DNA of 64,000 nt from UBA11986 sp031402435 (GCA_031402435.1 JANNSJ010000045.1:1-64000), one strand, 5' to 3'; counted from the first letter of the stretch, positions 45,146-51,922 are shown. Notes: generated by a model from the letters alone, not told the origin. Program-made: numbers and translations.

Positions 45146-45979
45146 GTGTCCTGTCCTCTGGAGCTTAAGAAGCTATATCGAGAGGGTCGAGTTATTCCTT
45201 TTGTTGGGGCGGGGGTTTCTATGGCCGTCACGTGGAAAAAAGACGGGCAGAGTGTCAGAGGCCCATCTTGGGCCGAACTGGTGAACCAAGCGACCAACAT
45301 TCTTGGTTTTTCTGATCCTGACATAGCAAGGGTCAGAGGCACAGACCTGCAGATCCTCGAGTATTTCAAACTGAAACACTCTGGACAAATTGCAAAATTA
45401 ACGAACTGGTTGACCAAGCTGATGGATGCACCCGATGATGCAATCAATCAATCCATCATCCATCAAGAGTTGGTCAGACTTAACGGTTGTAGTTTGTTCT
45501 ACACAACAAACTACGACAACTTCTTGGAGCGTGCACTCGAGTTACATGGGAGATCGCCTGCAGTAATTGCAGTGGAGGCACAAATCGGCCTATCTAGCCA
45601 AGATTGTGAGATCATAAAGTTTCATGGTGACCTTGACCACCCGGACAAGATTGTGATGACTGAGTCGCATTATGAACAGCGGCTGTCTCTAAGCACTGCA
45701 ATGGACTATCGGTTACGGGCAGACCTACTCGGTCGAGTAGTCTTGTTTGTCGGGTACAGCTTTCGTGATCCGAATGTTTCATATCTGTTTCGCCTGTTTA
45801 CCAATGAATTTTTCGGGAAGCCTGGTGGCGTTAGCGGAAATAGAGGGTACATCATCGTACCAGACCCTTCCGATTTTGAGTTTCAGTTGTTCCAAGAAAG
45901 GCAAATCACCGTCATACCAGTCAGGGGTTCAAAAAAGGAATCTGAAATCGTATCGATTCTACAGGACATGAGGAGTTAG
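45146..45979 (+). CDS. SIR2-family protein (predicted NAD-consuming effector)
   Basis: 277 residues, GTG start 9 bases after AAAGGAG. SIR2 motifs are all present: IPFVGAGVS, FYTTNYDNFLERAL, IIKFHGDLDHPDKIV and VVLFVGYSFRDPNVSYLF. This branch of stand-alone SIR2 proteins occurs in many bacterial defence systems, where it degrades NAD+ on infection. The Asn of TTNYDN and His of KFHGD, needed for NAD use, are intact. It is the most likely killing component of the seven-gene cassette. Confidence 0.88.
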   Translation: MSCPLELKKLYREGRVIPFVGAGVSMAVTWKKDGQSVRGPSWAELVNQATNILGFSDPDIARVRGTDLQILEYFKLKHSGQIAKLTNWLTKLMDAPDDAINQSIIHQELVRLNGCSLFYTTNYDNFLERALELHGRSPAVIAVEAQIGLSSQDCEIIKFHGDLDHPDKIVMTESHYEQRLSLSTAMDYRLRADLLGRVVLFVGYSFRDPNVSYLFRLFTNEFFGKPGGVSGNRGYIIVPDPSDFEFQLFQERQITVIPVRGSKKESEIVSILQDMRS

Positions 45980-45984
45980 GCAAC

Positions 45985-46632
45985 ATGCCAAAGAACATGA
46001 TAGCCTATGTCACATCAAGCGATTACAAGATCGAAGAAAATAGCCTATTCCTAAAGCTAGGGAAGTTGTCGAATGGTGACCCAGTCTCGGACCATTTTGA
46101 CTTCGAATATCTACGTCTTCAGATTCCTGAAAGGCTGGAAGTTCATCTCGACAAGATGGTGCGAGAGGAAGTAAAGGAGGCATACGCCAACCTTAGAGTT
46201 CCCTGCATAGTTGAGCACGCGGGGTTGGTGTTTCAAGACTACCACGCACTTTCGTACCCCGGCGGTCTGACAAAGCCGATGTGGGATACTCTTACCGCGC
46301 AGTTCATCAAAGAGACCAACTCGACGAATCGAAGGGCGATAGCGCGTGCAGTTGTAGCATACTGCGATGGCAAGGGAATCAGGACATTTGTTGGTGAGAC
46401 TAATGGGTCGCTGGCACCTTCTCCCCGAGGTGCTAGAGAGTTCTACTGGGACACAGTCTTCATACCTGATGACCTAAGCGGAAAAGCAGCTGGCAAGACG
46501 TATGCTGAAATCGTAGCTGACACAAGTCTAGGTCTTGAGTACAAGGTACAGTACCTATCGCAATCGACGAAAGCAATGAAGGAATTCGTTGAGTTCGTGT
46601 TTGCTCACCCTAATACTGGCTTATGGGGTTGA
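45985..46632 (+). CDS. HAM1/RdgB-like non-canonical purine NTP pyrophosphatase
   Basis: 215 residues. The family core is VEHAGLVFQDYHALSYPGGL near residue 74 (equivalent to the usual E-D-S-G-L ... P-G), then RRAIARAVVAYCDGKGIRTF, VGETNGSLAPSPRGAREFYW and DTVFIPDDLSGKAAGKTYAE. HAM1/RdgB hydrolyses ITP, XTP and similar nucleotides. The EHAGL in place of EDSGL is unusual and may signal a changed substrate. It closes the cassette, 5 bases after the SIR2 gene, suggesting removal of a non-standard nucleotide produced or used by the others. Confidence 0.82.
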   Translation: MPKNMIAYVTSSDYKIEENSLFLKLGKLSNGDPVSDHFDFEYLRLQIPERLEVHLDKMVREEVKEAYANLRVPCIVEHAGLVFQDYHALSYPGGLTKPMWDTLTAQFIKETNSTNRRAIARAVVAYCDGKGIRTFVGETNGSLAPSPRGAREFYWDTVFIPDDLSGKAAGKTYAEIVADTSLGLEYKVQYLSQSTKAMKEFVEFVFAHPNTGLWG

Positions 46633-46651
46633 CATCCCAAGGTAGGACATG

Positions 46652-46776
46652 TTCGCGTTAGGGATGCGGAAGGTGGCGAGCGAAGCGAGCCAGACCCGCC
46701 TCTGTTTGGCGGGGCCGGAACGAAGTGGAGCCTGAAGCAGCCCGACCCGAACGTTCCTCAGTGAGGGGAACGCCCA
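46652..46776. repeat. Complex palindromic repeat upstream of hsdM
   Basis: GTTCGCGTTAGGGATGCGGA is followed by GGTGGCGAGCGAAGCGAGCC, a CCCGCC...GGCGGG hairpin, GGAACGAAGTGGAGCCTGAA, and a closing GTTCCTCAGTGAGGGGAAC hairpin. It occupies nearly all the space between the cassette and hsdM. Confidence 0.7.
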
Positions 46777-46935
46777 AATACCAATCATGAATTACAATGT
46801 TGACTGATCCACAGTTAAAAAGTAAAGTAGACGCATTGTGGGATAGGTTCTGGTCGGGAGGGATTGCCAACCCGATCACCGCCATCGAGCAGATGTCCTA
46901 CTTAATTTTCCTCAAGCGGCTGGAGGACATGGACA

Positions 46936-46980
46936 ATGCCCGCCTGCGGGCCGAAGCCCTTCGGCGGGCACAGGCCCGCG
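46936..46980. repeat. GC-rich palindrome in hsdM fragment 1
   Basis: ATGCCCGCCTGCGGGCCGAA faces TTCGGCGGGCACAGGCCCGC. Related CCTGCCCGCC/GGCAGGCGGG palindromes occur in hsdM near 47708 and in hsdS near 51703. All are in frame or at fragment edges. Confidence 0.75.
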
Positions 46981-47210
46981 CTGCGGCTGCGAAGAGAAAG
47001 AACGAGTCTTATCGGTCGGTCTTTCATGGCAACAAAGAATGCCGCTGGTCGTACTGGAGCCAGTTGCCCGGCGACCAGATGCTGAAGCATGTGAGGGACA
47101 AGGTTTTCGACTTCCTGCGCGAGCTTGGCAGTGACACCAGCTCATTCACGCAACATATGCAGGACGCCGTCTTTATCATCCCGAAGGCATCGCTGCTGCA
47201 GGAGGCGGTG

Positions 47211-47271
47211 GGTTGGGATGTGGGAAGGGGGATGGTTGATTTGGGATCGTGGATTGGTGATTGCGGAAGGA
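47211..47271. repeat. Left arm of four-helix element 1
   Basis: A run of GGATT/GGGAT words (TTGATTTGGGATCG, GGATTGGTGATTGCGGAAGG) follows the last hsdM-like codon. Its complement recurs in the right arm at 47641-47703 (TCACCAATCCCAAATCCG). The arm ends in the ribosome site of the four-helix gene. Confidence 0.7.
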
Positions 47272-47632
47272 GATACTGCTGAACTCGGATGAACTGAAGA
47301 AACGAACGAAGCAGTTTGCTCTGGCTGTTATCCGTCTTGTGGAATCCTTGCCGCCAGTGAAGACGTCTGATGTTCTCGGAAAACAATTGCTGAGATCTGC
47401 GACATCAGTCGGAGCGAACTATCGAGCCGCATGTCGTGCGCGTTCAAAGGCAGATTTCGTCTCAAAGATTGCAGTGGTTGAGGAAGAAGCGGATGAATCT
47501 CTCTATTGGCTCGAACTGCTCGATGAAAGCGGACTTGTCAAGAGAGCCGAACTGTCTCCTTTTCTCAAAGAGGCCGATGAGCTGACGGCGATCTTCACTT
47601 CGGCTGCGAAAACAGCGAAGAGCAAACGATGA
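47261..47632 (+). CDS. Four-helix-bundle protein 1 (S23/IVP family)
   Basis: Up to 123 residues from TTG 47261; by comparison with copy 2 the true start may be the CTG at 47279, just after AAGGAG. Family motifs are TKQFALAVIRLVESLP, GKQLLRSATSVGANYRAACR, ARSKADFVSKIAVVEEEADE and SLYWLELLDESG. This is the family encoded by intervening sequences in 23S rRNA genes, also related to the Avd protein of diversity-generating retroelements. It lies inside hsdM. Counted by eye, 97 of 113 residues match copy 2, while many codons differ silently, so the protein is under selection. Confidence 0.88.
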   Translation: MRKEILLNSDELKKRTKQFALAVIRLVESLPPVKTSDVLGKQLLRSATSVGANYRAACRARSKADFVSKIAVVEEEADESLYWLELLDESGLVKRAELSPFLKEADELTAIFTSAAKTAKSKR

Positions 47633-47640
47633 CTCATCCT

Positions 47641-47703
47641 CCGGAAATCCAGTCCGAGGTCATCCATCAATCCGAAGTCACCAATCCCAAATCCGAAATC
47701 CAA
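47641..47703. repeat. Right arm of four-helix element 1
   Basis: CCGGAAATCCAGTCCGAGG, CATCAATCCGAAGTCACC and AATCCCAAATCCGAAATCC are the complement-type words of the left arm (GGATT, TGGTGA, GGGATT). The arms could pair and bring the broken hsdM ends together in RNA. Confidence 0.7.
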
Positions 47704-47707
47704 ATGA

Positions 47708-47768
47708 CCCGGCTGCGGGCACGCCTGCGTGCCGTAACGCCGCACTTCGGCGTGCAGGCACGGGCGGG
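47708..47768. repeat. GC palindrome at the hsdM fragment 2 edge
   Basis: CCGGCTGCGGGCACGCCTGC and CGTGCAGGCACGGGCGGG face one another around CGCCGCACTTCGGCG. It runs into the codons for GTGGF, where methylase homology resumes. Confidence 0.65.
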
Positions 47769-47936
47769 TTCCTTGTGAACGCGTACGAGCACATCCTCGA
47801 ATCGAACACCAGTCCCGACGTACTGGAGTACGACAGCGAAGGGAAGCCGCACCACCTCATCGGGGACAGGAATAATTGGATTTCGGATTGCGGATTGTTG
47901 ATCTCGGAAGGAGGAATGTGGACTCTGCTGAATTGA
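47754..47936 (+). pseudogene. hsdM: hsdM fragment 2 (middle)
   Basis: The frame resumes at AGTGGFLVNAYEHILES, the end of the SAM-binding motif I region, and continues NTSPDVLEYDSEGKPHHLIGD. It then runs into the second element's left arm and stops at 47936. The residues ahead of motif I (usual D-P-x) are replaced by palindrome-encoded sequence, and no start codon is evident. Confidence 0.82.
47876..47912. repeat. Left arm of four-helix element 2
   Basis: TTGGATTTCGGATTGCGGATT and GTTGATCTCGGAAGGAGG match the arm type of element 1. The complement lies at 48284-48322 after the second four-helix gene. Confidence 0.75.
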
Positions 47937-48271
47937 AGAACAGGACGAAGCAGTTTGCGCTTGCAGTGATCCGACTCGTGGAATCATTGCCGTCGGTAAA
48001 GACATCTGACGTGCTTGGGAAGCAACTTCTTCGCTCTGCGACATCCGTTGGCGCAAACTACCGAGCCGCATGCAGAGCTCGTTCGAAAGCGGACTTTGTT
48101 TCAAAGATTACAGTCGTTGAAGAAGAGGCAGACGAATCGTTGTTTTGGCTTGAGCTGTTGGAAGAAAGTCGGCTGGTGGATCGAAATACCACTACACCGC
48201 TGATCAAAGAGGCTAATGAACTGACTGCGATATTCACGTCTGCTGGCAAGACGGCAAAGAGCCGTCGCTGA
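47918..48271 (+). CDS. Four-helix-bundle protein 2 (S23/IVP family)
   Basis: 117 residues from a GTG at 47918 just after GGAAGGAGG. It has the same motifs as copy 1 (TKQFALAVIRLVESLP, GKQLLRSATSVGANYRAACR, SLFWLELLEESR). It differs in 16 of 113 aligned residues by my count, mostly in the last third, while silent codon changes are far more frequent. It interrupts hsdM a second time, 40 codons downstream of the point where homology resumed. No function is proven for the family outside rRNA intervening sequences and Avd. Confidence 0.88.
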   Translation: MDSAELKNRTKQFALAVIRLVESLPSVKTSDVLGKQLLRSATSVGANYRAACRARSKADFVSKITVVEEEADESLFWLELLEESRLVDRNTTTPLIKEANELTAIFTSAGKTAKSRR

Positions 48272-48283
48272 CGTCCAATGCAA

Positions 48284-48322
48284 ACTCAATCCGAAAATCC
48301 ACAATCCGAATTCCGCAATCCG
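48284..48322. repeat. Right arm of four-helix element 2
   Basis: AACTCAATCCGAAAATCCAC and AATCCGAATTCCGCAATCCG are complement-type words to the left arm. The arm is in frame with hsdM fragment 3 and an ATG (48278) just before it allows translation to restart. Confidence 0.75.
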
Positions 48323-48880
48323 TTGGCGCTGACGGGCTACGACTTCGATGCCACGATGACACGCATCGGCGCAATGAACCTGATGCTGCACGGGATCGAC
48401 AATCCGAACTTCCGCTACACGGATACGCTCTCCAAGGCGTTCGCCGAGAAGGGGCAGTACGATGTAATCCTCGCCAACCCGCCGTTCAAGGGATCAATCG
48501 ACAAGAGCGACATCAACGAGCGGTTCTCGACGAAGACCACGAAGACGGAGCTGCTCTTTATTGAACTGATGTACGACCTGCTGGTGACCGGCGGACGCTG
48601 CGGCGTGATTGTGCCGGACGGCGTGCTCTTCGGAACAAGCAACGCACACATCAGCACACGGAAGATCCTCGTGGACAAGTGCAAACTCGAAGGGGTGATC
48701 TCGATGCCCTCGGGAGTGTTCAAGCCCTACGCCGGAGTTTCGACTGCGGTGCTCGTGTTCCAGAAAGGTGGCACCACGGACAACGTCTGGTTCTACGACA
48801 TGGAAGCGGATGGGTTTTCGCTGGATGATAAGAGGCAGAAGGTGGAGGCGAATGATATACCGGACATCGTTGAGCAATGG

Positions 48881-48962
48881 AAAGTCGGAAGGGGGAAGGC
48901 GAAAGGGGGAGGTGAGAAATCGGAAGGCGGAAGTCGGAAGCGGGACGGCGGAAGGAAGGGAA
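48881..48962. repeat. Purine-rich GTCGGAAG-type repeat in hsdM
   Basis: Iterated AGTCGGAAG / GGCGGAAG / GAAATCGGAAGGCGG words on one strand encode VGRGKAKGGGEKSEGGSRK in frame. It resembles one arm of the four-helix elements but without a partner arm. Confidence 0.7.
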
Positions 48963-49149
48963 AGTGCTTCCTGGTTCCGGCTGATGAGATTCGCAAGAAC
49001 AAATACGACCTGTCAATTTCAAGATACAAAGAGATAGAACACAAAGAGATGGAATACGAGAAACCTGCCGTCATCATGGGGAAGGTGATGGCGCTGGAGG
49101 GGGAGATCGCAAAGGATATTGAAGAGATTAAAGGGATGCTTTGAACGTT

Positions 49150-49317
49150 GCCTTCGACACGCCTCGACAAGCTCGGCGTTCGGCTCAGGCAACGGCCTGG
49201 TCCGGTGGCTGAGCTTGTCGAAGCCACCGCATGTTGATTTCGACAGAGCTTGCACTGAGCTTGTCGAAGTGCTCAATCAACGGGCTTGGAAGGTGGTTGA
49301 GCCTGTCGAAACCACCT
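49150..49317. repeat. GAGCTTGTCGAA palindrome cluster
   Basis: Several hairpins contain TTCGACAAGC/GCTTGTCGAA words. GGTGGCTGAGCTTGTCGAAG with closing CCACC is at 49204, and GGTGGTTGAGCCTGTCGAAA with CCACC at 49292 is followed by TTTT. The cluster lies between the hsdM stop and the GIY-YIG gene and may define one end of that gene's mobile unit. Confidence 0.85.
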
Positions 49318-49337
49318 TTTAGGAGAGCAAGGAATCC

Positions 49338-49652
49338 ATGAAAGGCTGGATGTACATACTCAAATGCGCCGACGGCACCTACTACACCGGCAGCACGAAT
49401 AATCTTGAGCTGCGCTTGGCCCAACATCAGCGTGGAGAAGGAGCAAACCACACGAAGGCACGATTACCTGTCACCCTTGTGTACTGTGAAGAGTACGCAC
49501 GCATTGATGAAGCATTTTACAGAGAGAAGCAAGTACAGGGCTGGGGCAGGAAAAAGAAAGAGGCATTGATACGGGAAAAGCCTGAGTTACTTCCTGAGTT
49601 GGCAAAGAACTACACCCAATTTCCCCACAGCTCACGTCGTTCAAAATCGTGA
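49338..49652 (+). CDS. GIY-YIG nuclease (UPF0213-like, short)
   Basis: 104 residues. The nuclease core reads MYILKCADGTYYTGSTNNLE (GIY- and YIG-equivalent tyrosines), then LRLAQHQRGEGANHTKARLP, and a conserved Glu in EAFYREKQVQGWGRKKKEAL. Small stand-alone members of this family are widespread, and some lie next to palindromic repeats, as here. A homing or repeat-mobilising role is inferred. It overlaps the next gene by 4 bases. Confidence 0.85.
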   Translation: MKGWMYILKCADGTYYTGSTNNLELRLAQHQRGEGANHTKARLPVTLVYCEEYARIDEAFYREKQVQGWGRKKKEALIREKPELLPELAKNYTQFPHSSRRSKS

Positions 49653-50302
49653 AGAAACAAACCGGTCTCAAATACCTTGCCTCAGGCGTGCTTGAGTTTC
49701 AACCCGGCTCACACATGAGAGTCCTGCATAATCTCCTGGACATCACGAGTGCGCGAAAGATGGAGGATGAGGAACTCGCAGCGTATATGATGGCGGAGCG
49801 CGAGCTGGTGCAGACGTTCACCGCCAACCATCGATTTACGCTCGACGATATCGACTTGATTCACAAGAAGTTCCTCGGGCGCATCTATGTATGGGCGGGC
49901 AGGTACAGAGACGTGAACCTGTCAAAGGGTGGTTTCGTGTTTGCATCCGCCAGGGCTATTCCGCGCGTCATGAGGGACTTTGAGCAGAGAATACTCCGTT
50001 TGCATTCACCGTGCAAGGAGGGAAGTGTCAATGAAATCGCCGGGCACCTTGCCGTGGTTCATGCGGAGTTTCTTCTGATTCATCCGTATAGAGAAGGAAA
50101 CGGACGCACAGCCCGATTATTGGCAACGCTGATGTCATACCAGGCTGGTATGCCGGGATTGGATTTCGGATTTATCGGAAGTCGTGGGAAGGAGTTTGAT
50201 CGGTACGTTGCAGCCATTCACGCGGGATTGATGGAAGACTACCAACCGATGGCTGAGATCATGAAACGGGCACTCACCCGCGCTTTACGGAAGATCCGTT
50301 AG
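49649..50302 (+). CDS. Fic-domain protein
   Basis: 217 residues from a GTG overlapping the GIY-YIG stop. Motif: IHPYREGNGRTARLLATLM, with upstream FTLDDIDLIHKKFLGRIYVW and AGRYRDVNLSKGGFVFASAR. The catalytic His and both Arg/Asn of the anion loop are present, so adenylylation or a similar transfer is possible. No inhibitory alpha-helix motif (S/TxxxE-G/N) is evident within it, which fits class I Fic toxins whose inhibitor is a separate small protein. See the antisense gene overlapping its 3' end. Confidence 0.86.
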   Translation: MKKQTGLKYLASGVLEFQPGSHMRVLHNLLDITSARKMEDEELAAYMMAERELVQTFTANHRFTLDDIDLIHKKFLGRIYVWAGRYRDVNLSKGGFVFASARAIPRVMRDFEQRILRLHSPCKEGSVNEIAGHLAVVHAEFLLIHPYREGNGRTARLLATLMSYQAGMPGLDFGFIGSRGKEFDRYVAAIHAGLMEDYQPMAEIMKRALTRALRKIR

Positions 50303-50453
50303 ATTTCACTGCGAGCGCTCGAGCCCGTTTCTTTGCATTCTTGACCCCTTCGATTTTGGCGGAGGCCGCAGCGTGGTCGATAAGAATATGATCTCTCAGC
50401 TTCTTGTTGCTGAGATAGGGGTTTGTATGGAGTAACGACTTGTGGTTTTTCAT
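50274..50453 (-). CDS. Small antisense protein with Fic-inhibitor motif (possible FicA/VbhA-like antitoxin)
   Basis: 59 residues from ATG 50453 (minus strand); a TTG at 50531 would add 26 residues. It carries HAAASAKIEGVKNAKK, where S-A-K-I-E-G fits the (S/T)xxxE(G/N) signature that blocks Fic active sites, following NPYLSNKKLRDHILID. Its 3' end overlaps the Fic gene tail-to-tail by 29 bases, whereas known antitoxins lie upstream in the same direction. Size fits VbhA-type inhibitors. No clear ribosome site is seen. Confidence is moderate because one short motif can arise by chance. Confidence 0.5.
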   Translation of the reverse strand: MKNHKSLLHTNPYLSNKKLRDHILIDHAAASAKIEGVKNAKKRARALAVKSNGSSVKRG

Positions 50454-50534
50454 GACAGTAACAATATAATGAATCGCCTTTCCAATAGAAAGAACCGATC
50501 CTGCTTTCTTAAGTCCGACTTTCCCCTTCAAAAG

Positions 50535-50600
50535 AAGGTGCTGGAGTTGGAGAAGACTTTCGCTTCAGACATTGAAGAAATGCGAAGCCTTCTCAAATGA
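50535..50600 (+). pseudogene. Second hsdM C-terminal tail
   Basis: The frame reads KVLELEKTFASDIEEMRSLL and ends at TGA 50598-50600, overlapping the hsdS start as ATGA. It parallels the end of fragment 3, KVMALEGEIAKDIEEIKGML, position for position. This is probably the original hsdM tail, cut off from the gene by the 1.4-kb GIY-YIG/Fic insertion. Confidence 0.75.
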
Positions 50601-51832
50601 GAATCAGGAATACAAAAAAGATCTCTGAGTTTTGTGTTATATCAAGTGGTGGAACCCCTTCACGAGATAAACTTGGCGAATACTTCGGTGGTTCGATCCC
50701 ATGGGTAAAGTCGGGAGAGCTTAGAGAGAAATCAATAAGCCGGACCGAGGAAACGCTTACTGAGATAGGCCTACAAAATAGTAGTGCCAAGTATTTTCCA
50801 AAGAACACAGTCCTAATTGCCATGTACGGTGCAACTGTTGGCAGGACTGCAATCCTCGAGATTGAAGCGACCACGAACCAAGCGGTAGCGGGCATCGTTC
50901 CTGACAAAACCGTTGCCGATTACAAATATCTCTTTCACTTCCTAAGATTCTACGCCCCGACATTGGTTGCGGCTGGCGTCGGTGGGGCTCAGCCAAATAT
51001 CAGCCAAGGAATTCTCAAGAACGTAGATGTTCCTCTTCCCCCACTTCCCATCCAAAAGCAAATTGCAGCCATACTGGAGAAAGCCGATACGGCTCGGGAG
51101 AAACGTCGTCAGGCGAACCAACTCACAGAGCAGTTCTTGCAGTCGGCGTTTCTGGAGATGTTTGGGGACCCGGTGACGAATCCGAAGGGGTGGAAATCAG
51201 CAAAGCTCGGTGACATTCTTGAGAGAATTGACAGTGGTAGAAGCCCTGTGTGCTTGGAACGGAGTGCTTCGCTTGTTGAATGGGGCGTCTTGAAACTAGG
51301 TGCGGTTACCCCTGGCCGGTATGATGATTCTAAGAACAAAGCTCTGCCAGAAAACGAGAAACCAGACGAGGAAGACGAAGTCCGTGCGGGGGACGTTCTG
51401 CTGGTTAGGAAAAACACGTATGAGTTGGTTGGTAGGACTGCACTCGTGTTTAGGACACGGTCGAAACTTCTGCTTTCCGATCTTACCTTCAGATTGGTTT
51501 TCAGGAAGGAAATTGTTACTGGCCATTATCTTTGGCAAGCGCTCAGCCACGAAGCGAATCAGCGGAAGATTCAGAATCTCTCTGGAGGGTCTGCTGGGTC
51601 AATGCCGAATGTGTCAAAGGCGAGACTGAAATCGTTGAACCTTCTATTGCCACCATTGGCAGCGCAACAGAAGTTTGCCGCCCTGGTCGAGAAGGTGGAG
51701 GGCCTGCCCGCCTCTGAGAATTCGCCGAGGCAGGCGGGGCTGCGGGGGAAGCAGAGGGACTCGGAAAAACAATTAGAGAGTCTGTTTAACAGCCTCATGC
51801 AAAGAGCGTTCAAAGGGGAGCCTGTGTTCTGA
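50597..51832 (+). CDS. hsdS: Type I restriction specificity subunit HsdS
   Basis: 411 residues, start overlapping the relict hsdM tail (ATGA). Two target-recognition domains are separated by a helical spacer: TRD1 (SSGGTPSRDKLGEYFGGSIP ... LPPLPIQKQIAAILEKADTA), the spacer with FLEMFGDPVTNPKGW, and TRD2 (LERIDSGRSPVCLERS ... NLLLPPLAAQQKFAALVEKV). A GC palindrome at 51703-51738 adds GLPASENSPRQAGLRGK in frame in the second helical region. It is the only full-length subunit without loss of a core region, but its partners are damaged. Confidence 0.92.
   Translation: MRIRNTKKISEFCVISSGGTPSRDKLGEYFGGSIPWVKSGELREKSISRTEETLTEIGLQNSSAKYFPKNTVLIAMYGATVGRTAILEIEATTNQAVAGIVPDKTVADYKYLFHFLRFYAPTLVAAGVGGAQPNISQGILKNVDVPLPPLPIQKQIAAILEKADTAREKRRQANQLTEQFLQSAFLEMFGDPVTNPKGWKSAKLGDILERIDSGRSPVCLERSASLVEWGVLKLGAVTPGRYDDSKNKALPENEKPDEEDEVRAGDVLLVRKNTYELVGRTALVFRTRSKLLLSDLTFRLVFRKEIVTGHYLWQALSHEANQRKIQNLSGGSAGSMPNVSKARLKSLNLLLPPLAAQQKFAALVEKVEGLPASENSPRQAGLRGKQRDSEKQLESLFNSLMQRAFKGEPVF
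51703..51738. repeat. GC palindrome in hsdS
   Basis: CCTGCCCGCCTCTGAGAAT faces CGCCGAGGCAGGCGGG. It is in frame and sits in the C-terminal coiled-coil, where added residues are tolerable. Confidence 0.8.
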
Positions 51833-51834
51833 AT

Positions 51835-51914
51835 GTCATTGCGAGGAGCGAAGCGACGAAGCAATCTGAAACAGAGTAGAGATGAGATTGCTTCGCACAG
51901 AACGCTCGCAATGA
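51835..51914. repeat. GTCATTGCGAG-family palindrome after hsdS
   Basis: It opens GTCATTGCGAGGAGCGAAGC and closes GAACGCTCGCAATGAC, with GAAGCAATCT facing GAGATTGCTTC. It starts 2 bases after the hsdS stop and is followed by a second copy of the hsdS tail. Confidence 0.9.
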
Positions 51915-51922
51915 CAGAGGGT

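Larger units (their letters stand above)
46797..47282 (+). pseudogene. hsdM: hsdM fragment 1 (N-terminal domain)
   Basis: The frame reads DPQLKSKVDALWDRFWSGGI, NPITAIEQMSYLIFLKRLED, then RWSYWSQLPGDQMLKHVRDK and DAVFIIPKASLLQEAV, as in the N-terminal domain of type I methylase subunits. A GC palindrome at 46936-46980 adds in-frame residues (NARLRAEALRRAQARAAAAK). After QEAV the homology stops and repeat sequence begins, ending at 47282. The next roughly 60 residues expected (GDLYEYLL... NGQFRTPRHII ... to the DPxxGTGGF motif I) are absent. Confidence 0.85.
48278..49144 (+). pseudogene. hsdM: hsdM fragment 3 (catalytic C-terminal part)
   Basis: After repeat-encoded residues the frame reads LTGYDFDATMTRIGAMNLML, then the catalytic NPPF in VILANPPFKGSIDKSD, KTTKTELLFIELMYDLL, GGRCGVIVPDGVLFGTS and VISMPSGVFKPYAGVSTAVL. 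Near 48881-48962 a purine-rich repeat adds a Gly/Lys/Arg run. The end is KVMALEGEIAKDIEEIKGML. With motif I destroyed upstream, methylation activity from these three pieces is unlikely, unless other copies of the locus are intact. Confidence 0.85.

Noticed and set aside
39628..46632. Foreign origin of the seven-gene cassette from base composition
   Set aside because: A few hand-counted lines inside ranged from about 38 to 52 percent G+C, and one line outside was about 45 percent, so composition does not separate it by eye.
47261..48271. Diversity-generating retroelement, because the Avd protein belongs to the same four-helix family
   Set aside because: No reverse transcriptase, template repeat or variable C-lectin target is visible in the window.
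47211..48322. CRISPR array from the regular ATCCGAAATCC words
   Set aside because: The words are irregularly spaced and degenerate, and they flank protein-coding genes as inverted arms; there are no uniform spacers and no cas genes.
50690..50710. tRNA-like GGTTCGATCCC word
   Set aside because: It lies in hsdS codons and no cloverleaf can be formed around it.
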